Source of the DNA: Caldalkalibacillus mannanilyticus JCM 10596
GTDB lineage: Bacteria; Bacillota; Bacilli; Caldalkalibacillales; JCM-10596
Length of the DNA stretch: 64,000 bases
Direction: 5' to 3'
Assembly: GCF_000615945.1 (NCBI RefSeq)
Contig: NZ_BAMO01000001.1
Span: 62,001-126,000, forward strand
Every line of letters begins with the position of its first letter. Within the stretch, counting starts at the first letter, position 1. Shown in pieces: positions 47,768-58,161 of the stretch. The notes under the pieces were generated by a model that was not told where the DNA came from, made no database searches, and was given only the letters and a program-made list of their open reading frames with translations. Position numbers and translations under genes: made by a program.

Positions 47768-47887
47768 TTAGTTCATGACAATATAAAACTCAATACCAAT
47801 TTCAAAAATGGATAACACAACATCATCATAAGCTATGAGATCAAGGGATTCATCGTTGAAAGTAAGATCGATTAGTTCAATGTTCAT
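47768..47887 (-). CDS. 39-residue protein
   Basis: ATG at 47887 follows GGGGAGGAAT, and a TATAAT (47921-47926, minus) lies 34 bases upstream. Reads MNIELIDLTFNDESLDLIAY and DDVVLSIFEIGIEFYIVMN, an acidic start and a hydrophobic end. Function unknown. Good expression signals, but so short that chance is not excluded. Confidence 0.5.
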   Translation of the reverse strand: MNIELIDLTFNDESLDLIAYDDVVLSIFEIGIEFYIVMN

Positions 47888-48075
47888 GATACATTCCTCC
47901 CCACTATGTCTACTCCTTCTATTATAGGGAATACTTAAGTCATTATCCATCGGTAAATTCTGAAAATTTTAATTTTGCAAATAGTAGAGGATATTTCATT
48001 TAGGAAGGCGAAATGAACATATAGAACAAAAAGTAGAGTGTCGAAATAATAATGATGCGAAAGGAGTAATAAAAA

Positions 48076-49149
48076 TTGGATGTACAATCGTTGGAGTTAT
48101 TCAAGAAATTAACGGAGGCACCTGGAGCCCCAGGGTTTGAACATGAAGTAAGGGCTATTATGAGGGAAGAGCTAAGCAAATACGCTGATGAGATCATACT
48201 AGACAATCTAGGGAGTATCTTCGGGGTGAAACATGCCGCAGAAAATGCACCTAAAGTAATGGTTGCTGGGCATATGGATGAAGTTGGATTTTTAGTCACA
48301 CAAATCACAGAGAATGGCTTTATCCGTTTTCAAACCTTAGGTGGCTGGTGGAGTCAAGTATTATTAGCACAGCGAGTACAGATCATCACGGATCAAGGGC
48401 CTGTGATCGGAGTAGTAGGATCGCTGCCTCCTCACGGCTTAACTCCAGAACAACGGAATAAACCGATGCAGCTAAAAAATATGTTTATCGACATCGGAGC
48501 AGATGATAAAGCAGATGTAGAAAAGATCGGGGTTCGCCCAGGACAGCCCATTCTCCCTCTATGCCCGTTTACTCCACTGGCAAACGAGAAGAAAATTATG
48601 GCAAAAGCTTGGGATAATCGCTATGGCTGTGGGTTAGCCATTGAATTATTAAAGGAGCTCCAAAATGAATCTCTGCCGGTCCAGTTGTACAGCGGAGCTC
48701 ATGTTCAAGAAGAAGTGGGATTACGTGGAGCGGCTACCTCCGCTAATATGATCAAGCCTGACCTCTTTTTTGCTCTTGATGCGGGGCCTGCTAGCGATAC
48801 GCCCGGCAGTTCTGGAGAGGGGTTCGGTAAGCTAGGTAAAGGTGCTTTGCTTCGAATTTACGACAGATCGATGATTACTCATAAAGGGCTTCGAGATTTT
48901 ATCCTAGACACGGCTGAGTCTGAAAACATTCCGTATCAATTTTTTATTTCACAAGGTGGAACAGATGCCGGACGTGTTCAGCTAAGTGGAAATGGTGTAC
49001 CTTCAGCGGTGATCGGAATTTGTTCGCGTTATATACATAGTCATGCTGCCATTGCTCATGTAGATGATATTAAGGCGGCTAAGCAGCTTCTGATCAGTTT
49101 GGTTCGGAAATTGGATCGCTCGACCATTGAAAGTATTACTAAGGGGTAA
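48076..49149 (+). CDS. ytoP: M42-family metallo-aminopeptidase (YtoP-like)
   Basis: 357 residues from TTG at 48076 (AAGGAG upstream). Co-catalytic zinc ligands: VAGHMDEVG (His, Asp), [10 protein letters not shown] (bridging Asp), [11 protein letters not shown] (Glu pair), [10 protein letters not shown] (Asp) and [11 protein letters not shown] (His). Tetrahedral aminopeptidase fold, cutting N-terminal residues from peptides in the cytosol. It is flanked by its own terminator. Confidence 0.93.
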   Translation: MDVQSLELFKKLTEAPGAPGFEHEVRAIMREELSKYADEIILDNLGSIFGVKHAAENAPKVMVAGHMDEVGFLVTQITENGFIRFQTLGGWWSQVLLAQRVQIITDQGPVIGVVGSLPPHGLTPEQRNKPMQLKNMFIDIGADDKADVEKIGVRPGQPILPLCPFTPLANEKKIMAKAWDNRYGCGLAIELLKELQNESLPVQLYSGAHVQEEVGLRGAATSANMIKPDLFFALDAGPASDTPGSSGEGFGKLGKGALLRIYDRSMITHKGLRDFILDTAESENIPYQFFISQGGTDAGRVQLSGNGVPSAVIGICSRYIHSHAAIAHVDDIKAAKQLLISLVRKLDRSTIESITKG

Positions 49150-49208
49150 GGCGTAAGCTCGAGAGCTTTATGAACGATCTATTTTAGCAAAATGAGATAA
49201 CAAAATGA

Positions 49209-49257
49209 AAAAGGTTTCTAAGTAGGAAGAATAATCTTAACTTAGGAACCTTTTTTT
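49209..49257 (+). terminator. Terminator after ytoP
   Basis: Arms AAAGGTTTCTAAGT / ACTTAGGAACCTTT (one mismatch), then T7. Confidence 0.87.
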
Positions 49258-49348
49258 CTGTATGGAATGCTGCTGATTCGACTTCACTCCCCAAAATATT
49301 CTTCCTTCATTCGAAGAATAAAAGGAAGAGAAAAGGAGAGAAGCAAGC

Positions 49349-51410
49349 ATGAAACAACCTCAAAGTCATACTATAACGCACCAGAAAGAAACAAGACGAC
49401 ACAGGCTAAAGCGTTTTCTGCTTATCTTGGGTATTCTATGTGCCCTTTTTTTGGTGTTAGGAGCATCTATGATCTATTTCCTCCTTAATCAACAGGAGTT
49501 GGATGAAAGCAAGCTTGTCATGCACCGTACTTCCGTAATGTTAGATAACGAAGGGCAGGAAGTAGCTAAGTTTTTTATTGAGAATCGAAACTATTTGAAA
49601 ATAGATGAAACTCCTCTCCTAGTCAAAAAAGCGTTTTTAGCAGTAGAGGATAGACGGTTTTATCAACATAACGGAATTGATGGAAGAGGGATTATCAGAG
49701 CTTTATATCGAGATATTCTGGCTCGTAGTAAAGTGGAGGGAGGAAGTACGATTACTCAGCAGCTAGTAAAAAATATACTTTTACATCGGGAAAAGAGCTG
49801 GTTGAGAAAAACAGAGGAAATCATCCTTGCTACCAAGCTTGAAAAGATATATACCAAGGATGAGATTTTAGAAATGTATCTGAATTATATTTATTTTGGG
49901 CATGGAGCTATGGGATTGATGCTGCTGCCGAGAGATATTTTGGCAAAGAGGTTCAAGAACTAGAGATTGGAGAAATTGCAATGCTAGCAGCCTTGCCCAA
50001 AGCGCCCAATCATTATTCTCCCCTTCATGAAGGAAATGAAGAACGGAGTGAAAAAAGAAGGAAAATTGTTCTGAATGTAATGAAGGATGAAGGGTTGATT
50101 ACAGAGCGTGAGTGGGAAGCGGCTCTTGAGTCTCCACTAGCGTTGAATAAAGAGAATGGAATATACGCCAATGAAGCTTACTTTACCTATATAGATATGG
50201 TGCTAGAGGAAGCGCAGAAGGAATATGGCATTAGTGAGGAAGAAATCTTGTCGGGAGGTTATACGATCCATACGGCACTCAATACAACAGCGCAAGAAGC
50301 AGTAAATGAAGCTTTTTCATTGGATAGTGAAATATCGGCTCAACTTTTTCCAGCGAACGGACCTAGGCATCCTGTGAAGGAAGTATGATTATTCTAAACC
50401 ACGATACAGGAGCGATTGTGGCTATTAGCGGAGGAAGAGAGTATGTGCGCAAGGGATATAATCGAGCTACTCAAGCCAAGCGTCAGCCTGGTTCAAGCTT
50501 CAAGCCCATTGCAGTGTATGCCACAGCTTTAGAACAAGGGTGGTCTCCCTATGATGATATTCAGGATCAGCTAATTAACTATAATGGCTACCAACCGCGA
50601 AACTATGATGGGGTATATCGTGGCAAAGTTCAAATGAAGGAAGCAGTTGAATGGTCATATAATGCTCCTGCTGTTTGGTTGCTTCATGAAATAGGGATTG
50701 ATCATGGAATCGAGCTTGCTCAAAAATTCGGCTTTCATGATCTCGATAGAGAATTAGGAATCGCTCTCGGAAGTGTGAAGGCAAGTCCATTACAAATGGC
50801 AAGTGCTTTCGGTGCTTTTGCCAACGATGGAGTTCTTGTTAAACCTTATGTCATAGAGAAGATCGTTACTCCTAGCGGGGAATCCATCGTCGAGGTACAA
50901 AAAGATGAAACACAGGTAGTTTCTGCTCAGACAGCTTGGGCGATGACAACCTTATTGCAAGGAGTTATTCAGAATGGAACAGGAAAGCAAGCGCAGCTTA
51001 CCCACGATGTAGCAGGAAAAACAGGAACCACTCAAAGTAGTGAAAGAGGAAAGAACGTTCGGGATGCTTGGTTTGTCGGGTATACTCCGCAATATTCAGC
51101 CGCAGTCTGGATTGGCTTCGATCAAATGGATGCGGAACACAGGATGGAATCAAGCGGAGGCAATCATCCAGCAAAGATCTTTCGATATGTGATGGATAAA
51201 ATGCTGGAGGGAGAAGAAGTCCTTCATTTTAGTAAACCGGAGGGAGTCCACAATTTACTTCCAAAATCGAAAAAAAAGAACGAAAAAGCAGAACAGAAAG
51301 AAAAGAAGGGGAAAAAAGATCAAAAAGATTCAAAGAAAAAGAAAGATCGAGAAGATAAGAAAAATAAGAAAAATAAAAAAGAAAAGCAAGACAGAAAAAG
51401 AGAGAATTAA
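49349..51410 (+). pseudogene. Class A penicillin-binding protein (first of a tandem pair), interrupted by two frameshifts
   Basis: Bifunctional wall synthase, about 687 residues if repaired. N-terminal anchor (FLLILGILCALFLVLGASMIYFLL); glycosyltransferase GT51 motifs FLAVEDRRFYQHNGID, GGSTITQQLVKN and YTKDEILEMYLNYIYFG; transpeptidase motifs QPGSSFKP (SxxK), EWSYNAPAVW (SxN) and GKTGTTQ (KTG). Near 49909 one T is needed (GHGAYGI...); near 50376 one G is needed (PVEGSMIILNHD). A Lys/Glu-rich tail ends the protein. Ribosome site AAGGAGAG precedes the ATG. Probable assembly deletions. Confidence 0.92.
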
Positions 51411-51542
51411 AGAAGGTTTTAGGCAATAAGGGCATGACAAAATAGTGACGTTTGATAAAAGATGAGAAACTTTTTTCAACCTAAATCGTTTATAATAGTG
51501 CATAGATCTGTTTCTGTGGATCTTACAGAGGGGGATGAAAAA

Positions 51543-54025
51543 GTGGAAGATTCAAGACAACAAGAGAAAAAACGTGGTGTGAAACCTAAACAACCACGAA
51601 AAAAGAAAAAGAAAATCAATACGAAGCTTGTACTATTATCGTTTTTTGTCACAATTGTTTTATCTGGTATTATCTTAGTTGGTTTTATGGGAGTGGTTCT
51701 AGCGAAGAATTACGAGATCGATGAATCTAAGCTAGAAATGAGAGAAGCTACTACAATCTATGACAATAACGGCGAAGAAGTAGCCAATTTATTTATCGAG
51801 AATCGGAAATATATACCAATCCAAGAAATAGATCCATTGCTGCAAGAAGCTTTTCTTTCAGTGGAAGACCAACGATTTTATCAGCATCAGGGTATCGATT
51901 TTAAAGCGATAGCCAGAGCACTTTATCGTGATATCATTGCCCGAAGCAAGGTTGAGGGTGGAAGTACCATTACGCAGCAGCTCGTTAAAAATGTTTTTTT
52001 AAGTAATGAAAAAAAATGGATGAGAAAAACAGAAGAAGTTCTCATCTCGCTTAAACTAGAGAGAAAATATACCAAAGATGAAATATTAGAAATGTATTTA
52101 AACTATATTTACTTCGGTCATGGGGCATATGGAATTGAAGCTGCCTCTCAGGTTTATTTTGGCAAGAGTGCAGATCAATTAAAATTAGAAGAAATGGCGG
52201 TTTTAGCCGCACTACCTAAAGCACCTAACCTCTTTTCTCCATTAAAAGAGGACAATCAAGAGAGAAGTGAGCAGAGAAGGCAGCTTGTTCTGCGCTTAAT
52301 GGCTGATCAAGGAAAAATCACTGCTGAGGAAAGAAATATTGCTGTCAATGCAGAGCTTGAATTAAACACGCAGGGAGCAGCACGAAATCCAGCCATCGAT
52401 ACATATGTGGATATGGTGCTGGCTGAGGCAGAGAAGCAATATGGCATCTCTAGTGATGACATTTTAACAGGAGGGTATGAAATACATACGGCACTTGACC
52501 TCAAGGCTCAAGAAGCGATGTATGAAGCCCTGAATATAGATAGTGAAGTATCCCAAGAGCTATTTCCGCAGTCTGGGCCTGAGCTTATTGTTCAAGGAAG
52601 TATGGTGATTATGGACACCATACAGGAGGAGTAGTAGCTGCTATGGGGGGAAGGGACTATGTTCGAAAAGGAACGAATCGTGCCACTTCGGACGCTAGAC
52701 AGCCTGGTTCGACTTTTAAGCCGATTGCAGTCTATGCTCCTGCCCTAGAGTCGGGCTGGAATCCATTTGATCTAGTGAAGGATGAAAAACAAAGCTACGG
52801 AAGCTATAGCCCTAGAAACTATGATGGAAAGTATCGTGGAGATGTGACGATGATGGAAGCAGTTCAGTTCTCATATAACGCTCCAGCAGTATGGCTATTG
52901 AATCAAATTGGGATTGATAAAGGAGTTCAATATTCTAAGTTATTTGGCTTTGAGAATCCAAAACGCGAGCTAGGAATTGCGTTAGGAGACATTGGAGCAA
53001 GCCCTTTGAAAATGGCTAACGCTTATAGTGCCTTTGCCAACCAAGGTATTCAAATGGAACCATATCTGATTGAAAAAATGATTGATCGTCATGGTGAGCA
53101 TATCGGTAAGAAGCAAATTAATTACGAGCAAGTCATTACGCCTCAATCTGCATGGTATATGACAAAGATGCTGGAGAAAGTAGTAAAAGAAGGAACAGGG
53201 AAAAGAGCACAGTTCAATCATCCTGTAGTAGGTAAGACAGGGACGACTCAAGCGCCTAAAGGTCATAAGGGTGTGCGAGATGCTTGGTTTGTAGGGTATA
53301 CGCCTCATTATACCGCTGCTGTATGGATGGGATTTGATCAAGTAAAAGAAGGGCATGTAATGGATACCTCTGGTGGGAATCATCCAGCAAAAGTGTTTAA
53401 GTATGTAATGGAAAAAGCGCATGAGGATAAACCTGTGCTCTCCTTCGAGAAGCCAAGTGGGGTAGAAGAGTTACAGCCACCAGCGAAACTAGATTCCATT
53501 CAAGATCTTAGTGCATTTGTTACTTTATATCGTGATTTAAGTGTATCTGTTGATTTAGAGTTTACCCCAAGTTCAGATGAGCGAGTAGGCTATACGATCA
53601 GTCGAACCGATCTTGTTTCAGGTGAGCAAAAGGTCTTAGCTGATAAAGTGACTAGAGATCAGTTAGTGAACGGAAGAGGTTGGGTAGATAAAGATGTCCA
53701 GCTTATGGGTCAATATCAGTATCAGGTTACTGTAGTGAATCTACAAACAGGTCAGGTTGGCTCTTCATCTAATAGTGTGACAGTGCTTGTTAGTCCAGAC
53801 TCTCCACACTTCAGAAGAGAAGATCAGGTGGATAACGAAGAATATAATGATTGGTTAAATGATCTTATTGACCAATTTAACAGAGAATTGGATCAGGAAG
53901 AGGTTCCAGAGGAAGAAGAACAGGGTTCTGAAGAAGAATCTACAGAACCAAATGGATCGCAGACGGGTGAAGAAAGTCCACCAGCCGAGGAAACCTCAGG
54001 TTCGAATGAAGAGGATAATCCTTAA
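51543..54025 (+). pseudogene. Class A penicillin-binding protein (second of a tandem pair) with FN3-like tail, interrupted by one frameshift
   Basis: About 827 residues if repaired, from GTG at 51543 (GAGGGGG upstream; TATAAT at 51490-51495). A very basic N-terminus (PRKKKKK), an anchor (VLLSFFVTIVLSGIILVGFM), GT51 motifs FLSVEDQRFYQHQGID and GGSTITQQLVKN, and transpeptidase motifs QPGSTFKP, QFSYNAPAVW and GKTGTTQ. A fibronectin-III-like module follows (about 645-750, LSVSVDLEFTPSSDERV) and an acidic disordered tail. Near 52615, GACACC needs a C to read MDHHTGGVVAAMGGRDYV. Paralogue of the preceding gene. Confidence 0.92.
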
Positions 54026-54042
54026 AAAAAGAACTATAAATG

Positions 54043-54086
54043 AAAGGACATAACATAGTAGCTATGACTACTATGTTATGTCCTTT
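54043..54086. terminator. Perfect 19-bp bidirectional terminator
   Basis: Bases 54043-54061 pair perfectly with 54068-54086 around a six-base loop, between convergent genes. T-rich on the plus side (TTTGTTC) and followed on the minus side by TCATTTATAG. Confidence 0.9.
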
Positions 54087-54104
54087 GTTCTTTAACAAAC
54101 GTAC

Positions 54105-54812
54105 TTAACATCTTACATATTTTCGTTTGAAACCAACCCTTCCTCGATCCATTTCTTTTTGAATACTTTCGGCAGCGTTTAGAAGACTGCTTTTTTTCTT
54201 GTCTTTTTTAATTTCTACCGTACCTACTTCCTTTGCGGTCTCGACTGCCTTTTCATGCAGCGGTAAATAGGAAAGTCCTACGGTGAAGAGAAAATTATTC
54301 ATAGAGGATTTCGTTCGTTCTGGCGATTCATGAATCGTATTTTTCACAAGATCAAGCATAGTTGAAATCTTGCTTTCAGAAAATTCATGGTCTAGGCGAT
54401 TCCCTAAAAGCCAGCAATAGCAACTCCAGCCCCCTGACATTCTTAGCTCGTCATCAGTTGCAATCCATTTATCAGCAACTTCCTGTGCAATGGCTGACTC
54501 TGCTAAAGTGACTGCCACAACATAATCAGACAGCATATAAAAATAGGCTCCATCCATCCAACGGTCAAAATCGGACTCAGTCATTGCATGTGGGTCTGCA
54601 ATAATGCCTGCAAAATACATGGCATCGTAGTTGCCTGTGGCATAAAGCTCTTCAGCTAATGGTTGATTTATTTTTATTTTCTTTGCCATTGGCTTCATGG
54701 CACCCGTAGCCACTCCAAAAAGCGGCTCGTGCGCACCATTGGATATGTATACTTTTTTCGTTCGTTCCTTACCGAGCTCTTCAAGCTCCTGCATAACTGT
54801 TTTGAAATCCAT
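54105..54812 (-). CDS. DNA alkylation repair protein (AlkD-like, HEAT)
   Basis: 235 residues, all helical. It starts MDFKTVMQELEELGKERTKK and carries the family text VATGAMKPMAKKI, ELYATGNYDAMYFAGIIADP and WMDGAYFYMLSDYVV of the alkylation-repair HEAT family. These remove or recognise alkylated bases as glycosylases or DNA-binding relatives; the catalytic residue is not certain here. ATG is preceded by a ribosome site AAAGGACGG. Monocistronic. Confidence 0.87.
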   Translation of the reverse strand: MDFKTVMQELEELGKERTKKVYISNGAHEPLFGVATGAMKPMAKKIKINQPLAEELYATGNYDAMYFAGIIADPHAMTESDFDRWMDGAYFYMLSDYVVAVTLAESAIAQEVADKWIATDDELRMSGGWSCYCWLLGNRLDHEFSESKISTMLDLVKNTIHESPERTKSSMNNFLFTVGLSYLPLHEKAVETAKEVGTVEIKKDKKKSSLLNAAESIQKEMDRGRVGFKRKYVRC

Positions 54813-54886
54813 TGTTCTGCCCGTCCTTTCTTAATACAACCATAAGATGAGGTAATGATTTTCACTGTTTAGTTGACAGAAACAAA

Positions 54887-56194
54887 TCATAGCTGCTTTA
54901 CTATTGTAGGCTCAGTTATATCCTTTCTTCGATAGACGTTTAGAATAAGTCCTAAAATAACAGAGTTAAATAACAACATGCTTCCTCCATAACTAATAAA
55001 GGGTAGGGGGACCGCCATTATAGGTACTAGTTCAAATCCCATGAGAATGTTCCAGAAAGCAGGAACGGTAAATAATGTAGCACCACCTATCACTAACAAT
55101 CTTCCATATAGATCCTTTGTTTTAAAAGCATTTTTCGAGATTCGCAAAATAAATATCAAAAGCATTGTACAAAGGAGTATGCCGAATGCCCAGCCAAGAG
55201 AATAAACGAGATAAGGGAAAACAAAATCTGTATGTGGTTCTGGAATCGAATGCAAATTGTAAAGTCCGTTTCCTAACCATCCAGCTTGTAAGAGCGCATC
55301 CCTAACCACAATATACATATATCCCGCTCCATTTGGATCAGCTTCTGGATTTATAAAAGCAAACAATCTATTATAGTAATACCCCCCATGAGATGTAATA
55401 AGCATAGTAGCCATAAAAATGATACCGGCTACCACATTAGTGGCAGCTAACTTTAAAGCTAATTTTTTATGGATATGAGAAAAGGCAAACATGGCAATCA
55501 TAAAGAAAATATACATGATACTTAACATTACTTGTGGAACTAAAATGTAGAGAAGGATTGGTGTCCAAAATAAGAAAAATAATAAGACTTGTTTTATCCA
55601 ACTGTGAAATTCATTGATTTTACTAAAGATACCAGCCCATGCTAAGAAAAACAAAAGTAAGGTTATGGCTGTTACATCAATGGTAACTCCCCCAATTGAC
55701 ATCCATTTTTTCACTCCGTTCGTCATATAACCGAATAAATGAATATATAAATGCAGAATTAAGCCACTCCCATAAAAGAAAATCCACCAGTTTTTTAATT
55801 TTCTATAATCAAAGAAAAGGACACCGACAATTACAAGTACGGAAAGGGTAAGCCAGATTGTTTGCCGTCCTATAAAATAAGAGGACAATTCAGAAGGTCC
55901 ACCTCTTAGTGGAAGAAAGCTAATACTTATCATCATGACAAATAAGAAAATAAGAACCCAGTCGATTTTTGGTTTATGAATACGATTTAAACTCTCTCCG
56001 ATGGTAAACGGATTTCCCATTTCATTTATTGCCTTTGCATCAGCCTCTTCTTGGGAAGAGTTTCTCTTTTGGAAGGAGTGGCTCAGCTCTTGTAGGTGAT
56101 GGGTCAGTTCTTTTTTTATCATACCGTGAGCTTCTTTAGATTTTACTTTAGAGGTTACTTTATTTAAAAATTCTTCAAATTTGGATGAACTCAT
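54887..56194 (-). CDS. SEDS-family membrane protein (FtsW/RodA-like) with N-terminal permease-prefix domain
   Basis: 435 residues. A cytosolic helical prefix (about 1-68, KFEEFLNKVTSKVKSKEAHG, EEADAKAINEMGNPFTIGESL) resembles the HAAS/permease prefix domain, then about ten membrane helices. SEDS signatures: the catalytic-aspartate motif EPHTDFVFPYL, and PLPFISYGGSMLLF near the end. It could polymerise glycan strands or form a variant. It overlaps the PadR gene by four bases and follows an ECF sigma gene, so it is a regulated accessory SEDS protein, not the housekeeping one. Confidence 0.88.
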   Translation of the reverse strand: MSSSKFEEFLNKVTSKVKSKEAHGMIKKELTHHLQELSHSFQKRNSSQEEADAKAINEMGNPFTIGESLNRIHKPKIDWVLIFLFVMMISISFLPLRGGPSELSSYFIGRQTIWLTLSVLVIVGVLFFDYRKLKNWWIFFYGSGLILHLYIHLFGYMTNGVKKWMSIGGVTIDVTAITLLLFFLAWAGIFSKINEFHSWIKQVLLFFLFWTPILLYILVPQVMLSIMYIFFMIAMFAFSHIHKKLALKLAATNVVAGIIFMATMLITSHGGYYYNRLFAFINPEADPNGAGYMYIVVRDALLQAGWLGNGLYNLHSIPEPHTDFVFPYLVYSLGWAFGILLCTMLLIFILRISKNAFKTKDLYGRLLVIGGATLFTVPAFWNILMGFELVPIMAVPLPFISYGGSMLLFNSVILGLILNVYRRKDITEPTIVKQL

Positions 56195-56625
56195 AATGAT
56201 GCCTCCTCTATTAAGTGTTTGAGGGATATGCGTTGTTTAGCACTTTTTTGATTGTAGGTAGCTAAGTATTTTTTTCCGTTTTTAGTTAAGGAATAATATT
56301 TCTTTTCTTTGATCCATGTGGAAGTTAGAATTCCTTTGTTTTCAAGTAGATGCAATAGTGTATAAAGCTGTCCTTCATTGTTTTGAAAACGAAGTTCATT
56401 TTTTTGAAAAAGATGGGTAGAGATGTCGTAGCCGTGCTTTTCTCCATGTTGAAGGGATTCTAATACAGCTAAGAGAGTTTTCTCCTCCCAAGAATGAAAC
56501 CTAGATTGAAAATGTTTCATTCGTATGTTTTCTTTGACTGCATTTTTCCGCTCATTGGAAAAGGAAAAATCTTTAAAAATAGTTTTTTTCATAGAACTCT
56601 TCAGGTTAATGAATGGATCTTTCAT
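56191..56625 (-). CDS. PadR-family transcriptional regulator
   Basis: 144 residues. The N-terminal 42 residues are basic and unusual; the PadR winged helix starts WEEKTLLAVLESLQHGEKHG and has NEGQLYTLLHLLENKGIL followed by KKYYSLTKNGKKYL. It starts ATG with GAGGAGG and lies between the sigma gene (three bases) and the SEDS gene (four-base overlap). Probably controls this operon. Confidence 0.9.
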   Translation of the reverse strand: MKDPFINLKSSMKKTIFKDFSFSNERKNAVKENIRMKHFQSRFHSWEEKTLLAVLESLQHGEKHGYDISTHLFQKNELRFQNNEGQLYTLLHLLENKGILTSTWIKEKKYYSLTKNGKKYLATYNQKSAKQRISLKHLIEEASL

Positions 56626-56628
56626 TGT

Positions 56629-57177
56629 TCAAACCTCCTCTATCATTTTTTCCTTTAATAATTCTTTTGCACGTTTTAATCTCGTTTTTAATGTATTTAT
56701 ATTTACGCTAGTAACCTTACTGATTTCTGATAAGGACAGCTCCTCATAGTAGTGGAGATAAACTACTTCTCTATATTTTATAGGTAAATTTATGACGGCA
56801 TTTGTTAAACTGTTTTCTTCATTTTTCGAAATAATCTCCTCTTCAACGTGTTTAGATTTGGAAGGTATGTAGTCTAATATTTTCTCGTTAAGGGTTATTT
56901 TACGATAATGCCAGCTTCTTAAATAATCCTTACAATAATTGCTAGCGATTCTGTATATCCATGTTTTTATTGATGAGCGTTGATTAAACTGACCTAACTT
57001 TTCATAACACTTTATAAATATCTCTTGTGTTAAATCCTCAGCTGTGGTTCGATTTTTCACATATGTATATACGAGATGAAGGATTGCATCGCTATATTCA
57101 TGCATTAATTCATCTATGACCTGTTCTCTATCAGAGAGCAGTTGATCAGTTAGCGATAATTGCTCTAGTTCGTTCAT
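56629..57177 (-). CDS. ECF-type RNA polymerase sigma factor
   Basis: 182 residues. Region 2 (LTQEIFIKCYEKLGQF, SSIKTWIYRIASNYCKDYLR) and region 4 (NLPIKYREVVYLHYYEELS, INTLKTRLKRAKELLKEKM) of an extracytoplasmic-function sigma factor. The linker between is about 45 residues. No anti-sigma factor gene is adjacent; a PadR and a SEDS protein follow instead. A promoter of the ECF type precedes it, which suggests autoregulation. Confidence 0.92.
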   Translation of the reverse strand: MNELEQLSLTDQLLSDREQVIDELMHEYSDAILHLVYTYVKNRTTAEDLTQEIFIKCYEKLGQFNQRSSIKTWIYRIASNYCKDYLRSWHYRKITLNEKILDYIPSKSKHVEEEIISKNEENSLTNAVINLPIKYREVVYLHYYEELSLSEISKVTSVNINTLKTRLKRAKELLKEKMIEEV

Positions 57178-57202
57178 TTAGGTATCACCTCTTTCTATAT
57201 AT

Positions 57203-57231
57203 TAGACGAAATAAGCTCCCTTTCGGTTTGA
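57203..57231 (-). promoter_or_regulatory. ECF promoter of the sigma/PadR/SEDS operon
   Basis: On the minus strand, TCAAAC (57231-57226) and CGTCTA (57208-57203) with a 17-base spacer, close to the SigW-type layout. Located 26 bases before the sigma start. Confidence 0.6.
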
Positions 57232-57279
57232 AAAAAAAGCCTATATCATTGATTTTTTGAAAATCAACGATACAGGCTT
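57230..57279 (-). terminator. Terminator of the CopC-CopD-hydrolase operon
   Basis: A 20-base arm pair (57237-57256 with 57260-57279) with two G-T pairs; on the minus strand it is followed by T8. Confidence 0.88.
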
Positions 57280-57317
57280 GATCGATCGATAGCTCAATAA
57301 CCTTCTATAAATAGAGA

Positions 57318-58145
57318 TCAGAAACGAGAAAGAAATTCTTTGGTTTGAGCAATTGCTTCCTGTAGTGGCTTTGTTATTCCCTGATAAGGATGTACAGCTC
57401 CGAAGGTATGGTTTCCATCAGGAATTTGAACCCATTTAATCGCAGGATTCTTCTCTACGATCTTGGAAGAGCCATCTCTTAAGTGTGGAGAATCATTAGT
57501 GCCTTGAATCAGAATGATCGGGAAGGGGGCTTCTGAGATTCGCTCAATGATATTAAATCGCTCATGATGTTGTTCCATATCATCGAGTATGATTTTATCT
57601 AATGGCATTTGCTGCTTTGTTCTGGCATTGGGGATATAAGCTCTTCCTTTTAAGCGCATTTCTTCCTTCACTTCTGTCGAGAATAAATCCACATTGGTAA
57701 TCCCATTCCAGCTTATAACGGCTTTAATTTCTGTCGAGTGGTCGAGAGCATAAATAAGGCTGACTCCTCCCCCACGGCTATGTCCCAGAAGAAAAAGTGG
57801 AGCCGTACTCAAGTGGTGAGGAAGTGCTTTTATTTTCTGCTCTTTGACTCTCTGGATAAGAAGATGTAGATCCTCCAATTCGCTTGAATAGGTATTCTGC
57901 GCAAAGCGATCAAGCTCTGAAAAGGTAGTCAGTTCCTCCCCCACTCCATTATTTGTAAAGTTAAAGGTGATGACATCAACAAGAGTGGATAATTCTTGAG
58001 CGACTTGCGGGAAGAAGCCCCAGTCTTTAAAGCCTTTAAAGCCATGACAAATGATCAACAGACCTCTTGATTTCTCCTGGCATGGGAAAAAATCCGCACG
58101 TAGGATTCGTTCTTCGTCTACAGCTATTTGAAACGGAATACTCAT
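57318..58145 (-). CDS. Alpha/beta hydrolase
   Basis: 275 residues from ATG at 58145 (AAGGAGGAG upstream). LLIICHGFKGFKDWGF (oxyanion), nucleophile Ser in LLGHSRGGGVSL, acid Asp in IQGTNDSPH and His in DGNHTFGAVHP. Complete catalytic triad; esterase or peptidase type, substrate unknown. It is the third gene after CopC and CopD, 16 bases from CopD. Confidence 0.9.
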   Translation of the reverse strand: MSIPFQIAVDEERILRADFFPCQEKSRGLLIICHGFKGFKDWGFFPQVAQELSTLVDVITFNFTNNGVGEELTTFSELDRFAQNTYSSELEDLHLLIQRVKEQKIKALPHHLSTAPLFLLGHSRGGGVSLIYALDHSTEIKAVISWNGITNVDLFSTEVKEEMRLKGRAYIPNARTKQQMPLDKIILDDMEQHHERFNIIERISEAPFPIILIQGTNDSPHLRDGSSKIVEKNPAIKWVQIPDGNHTFGAVHPYQGITKPLQEAIAQTKEFLSRF

Positions 58146-58161
58146 CTTGAAATCTCCTCCT

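Noticed and set aside
49349-54025. Programmed frameshifting in the two PBP genes
   Set aside because: No slippery heptamer or downstream pseudoknot is evident, and unrelated genes are broken in the same way across the window; error is simpler.
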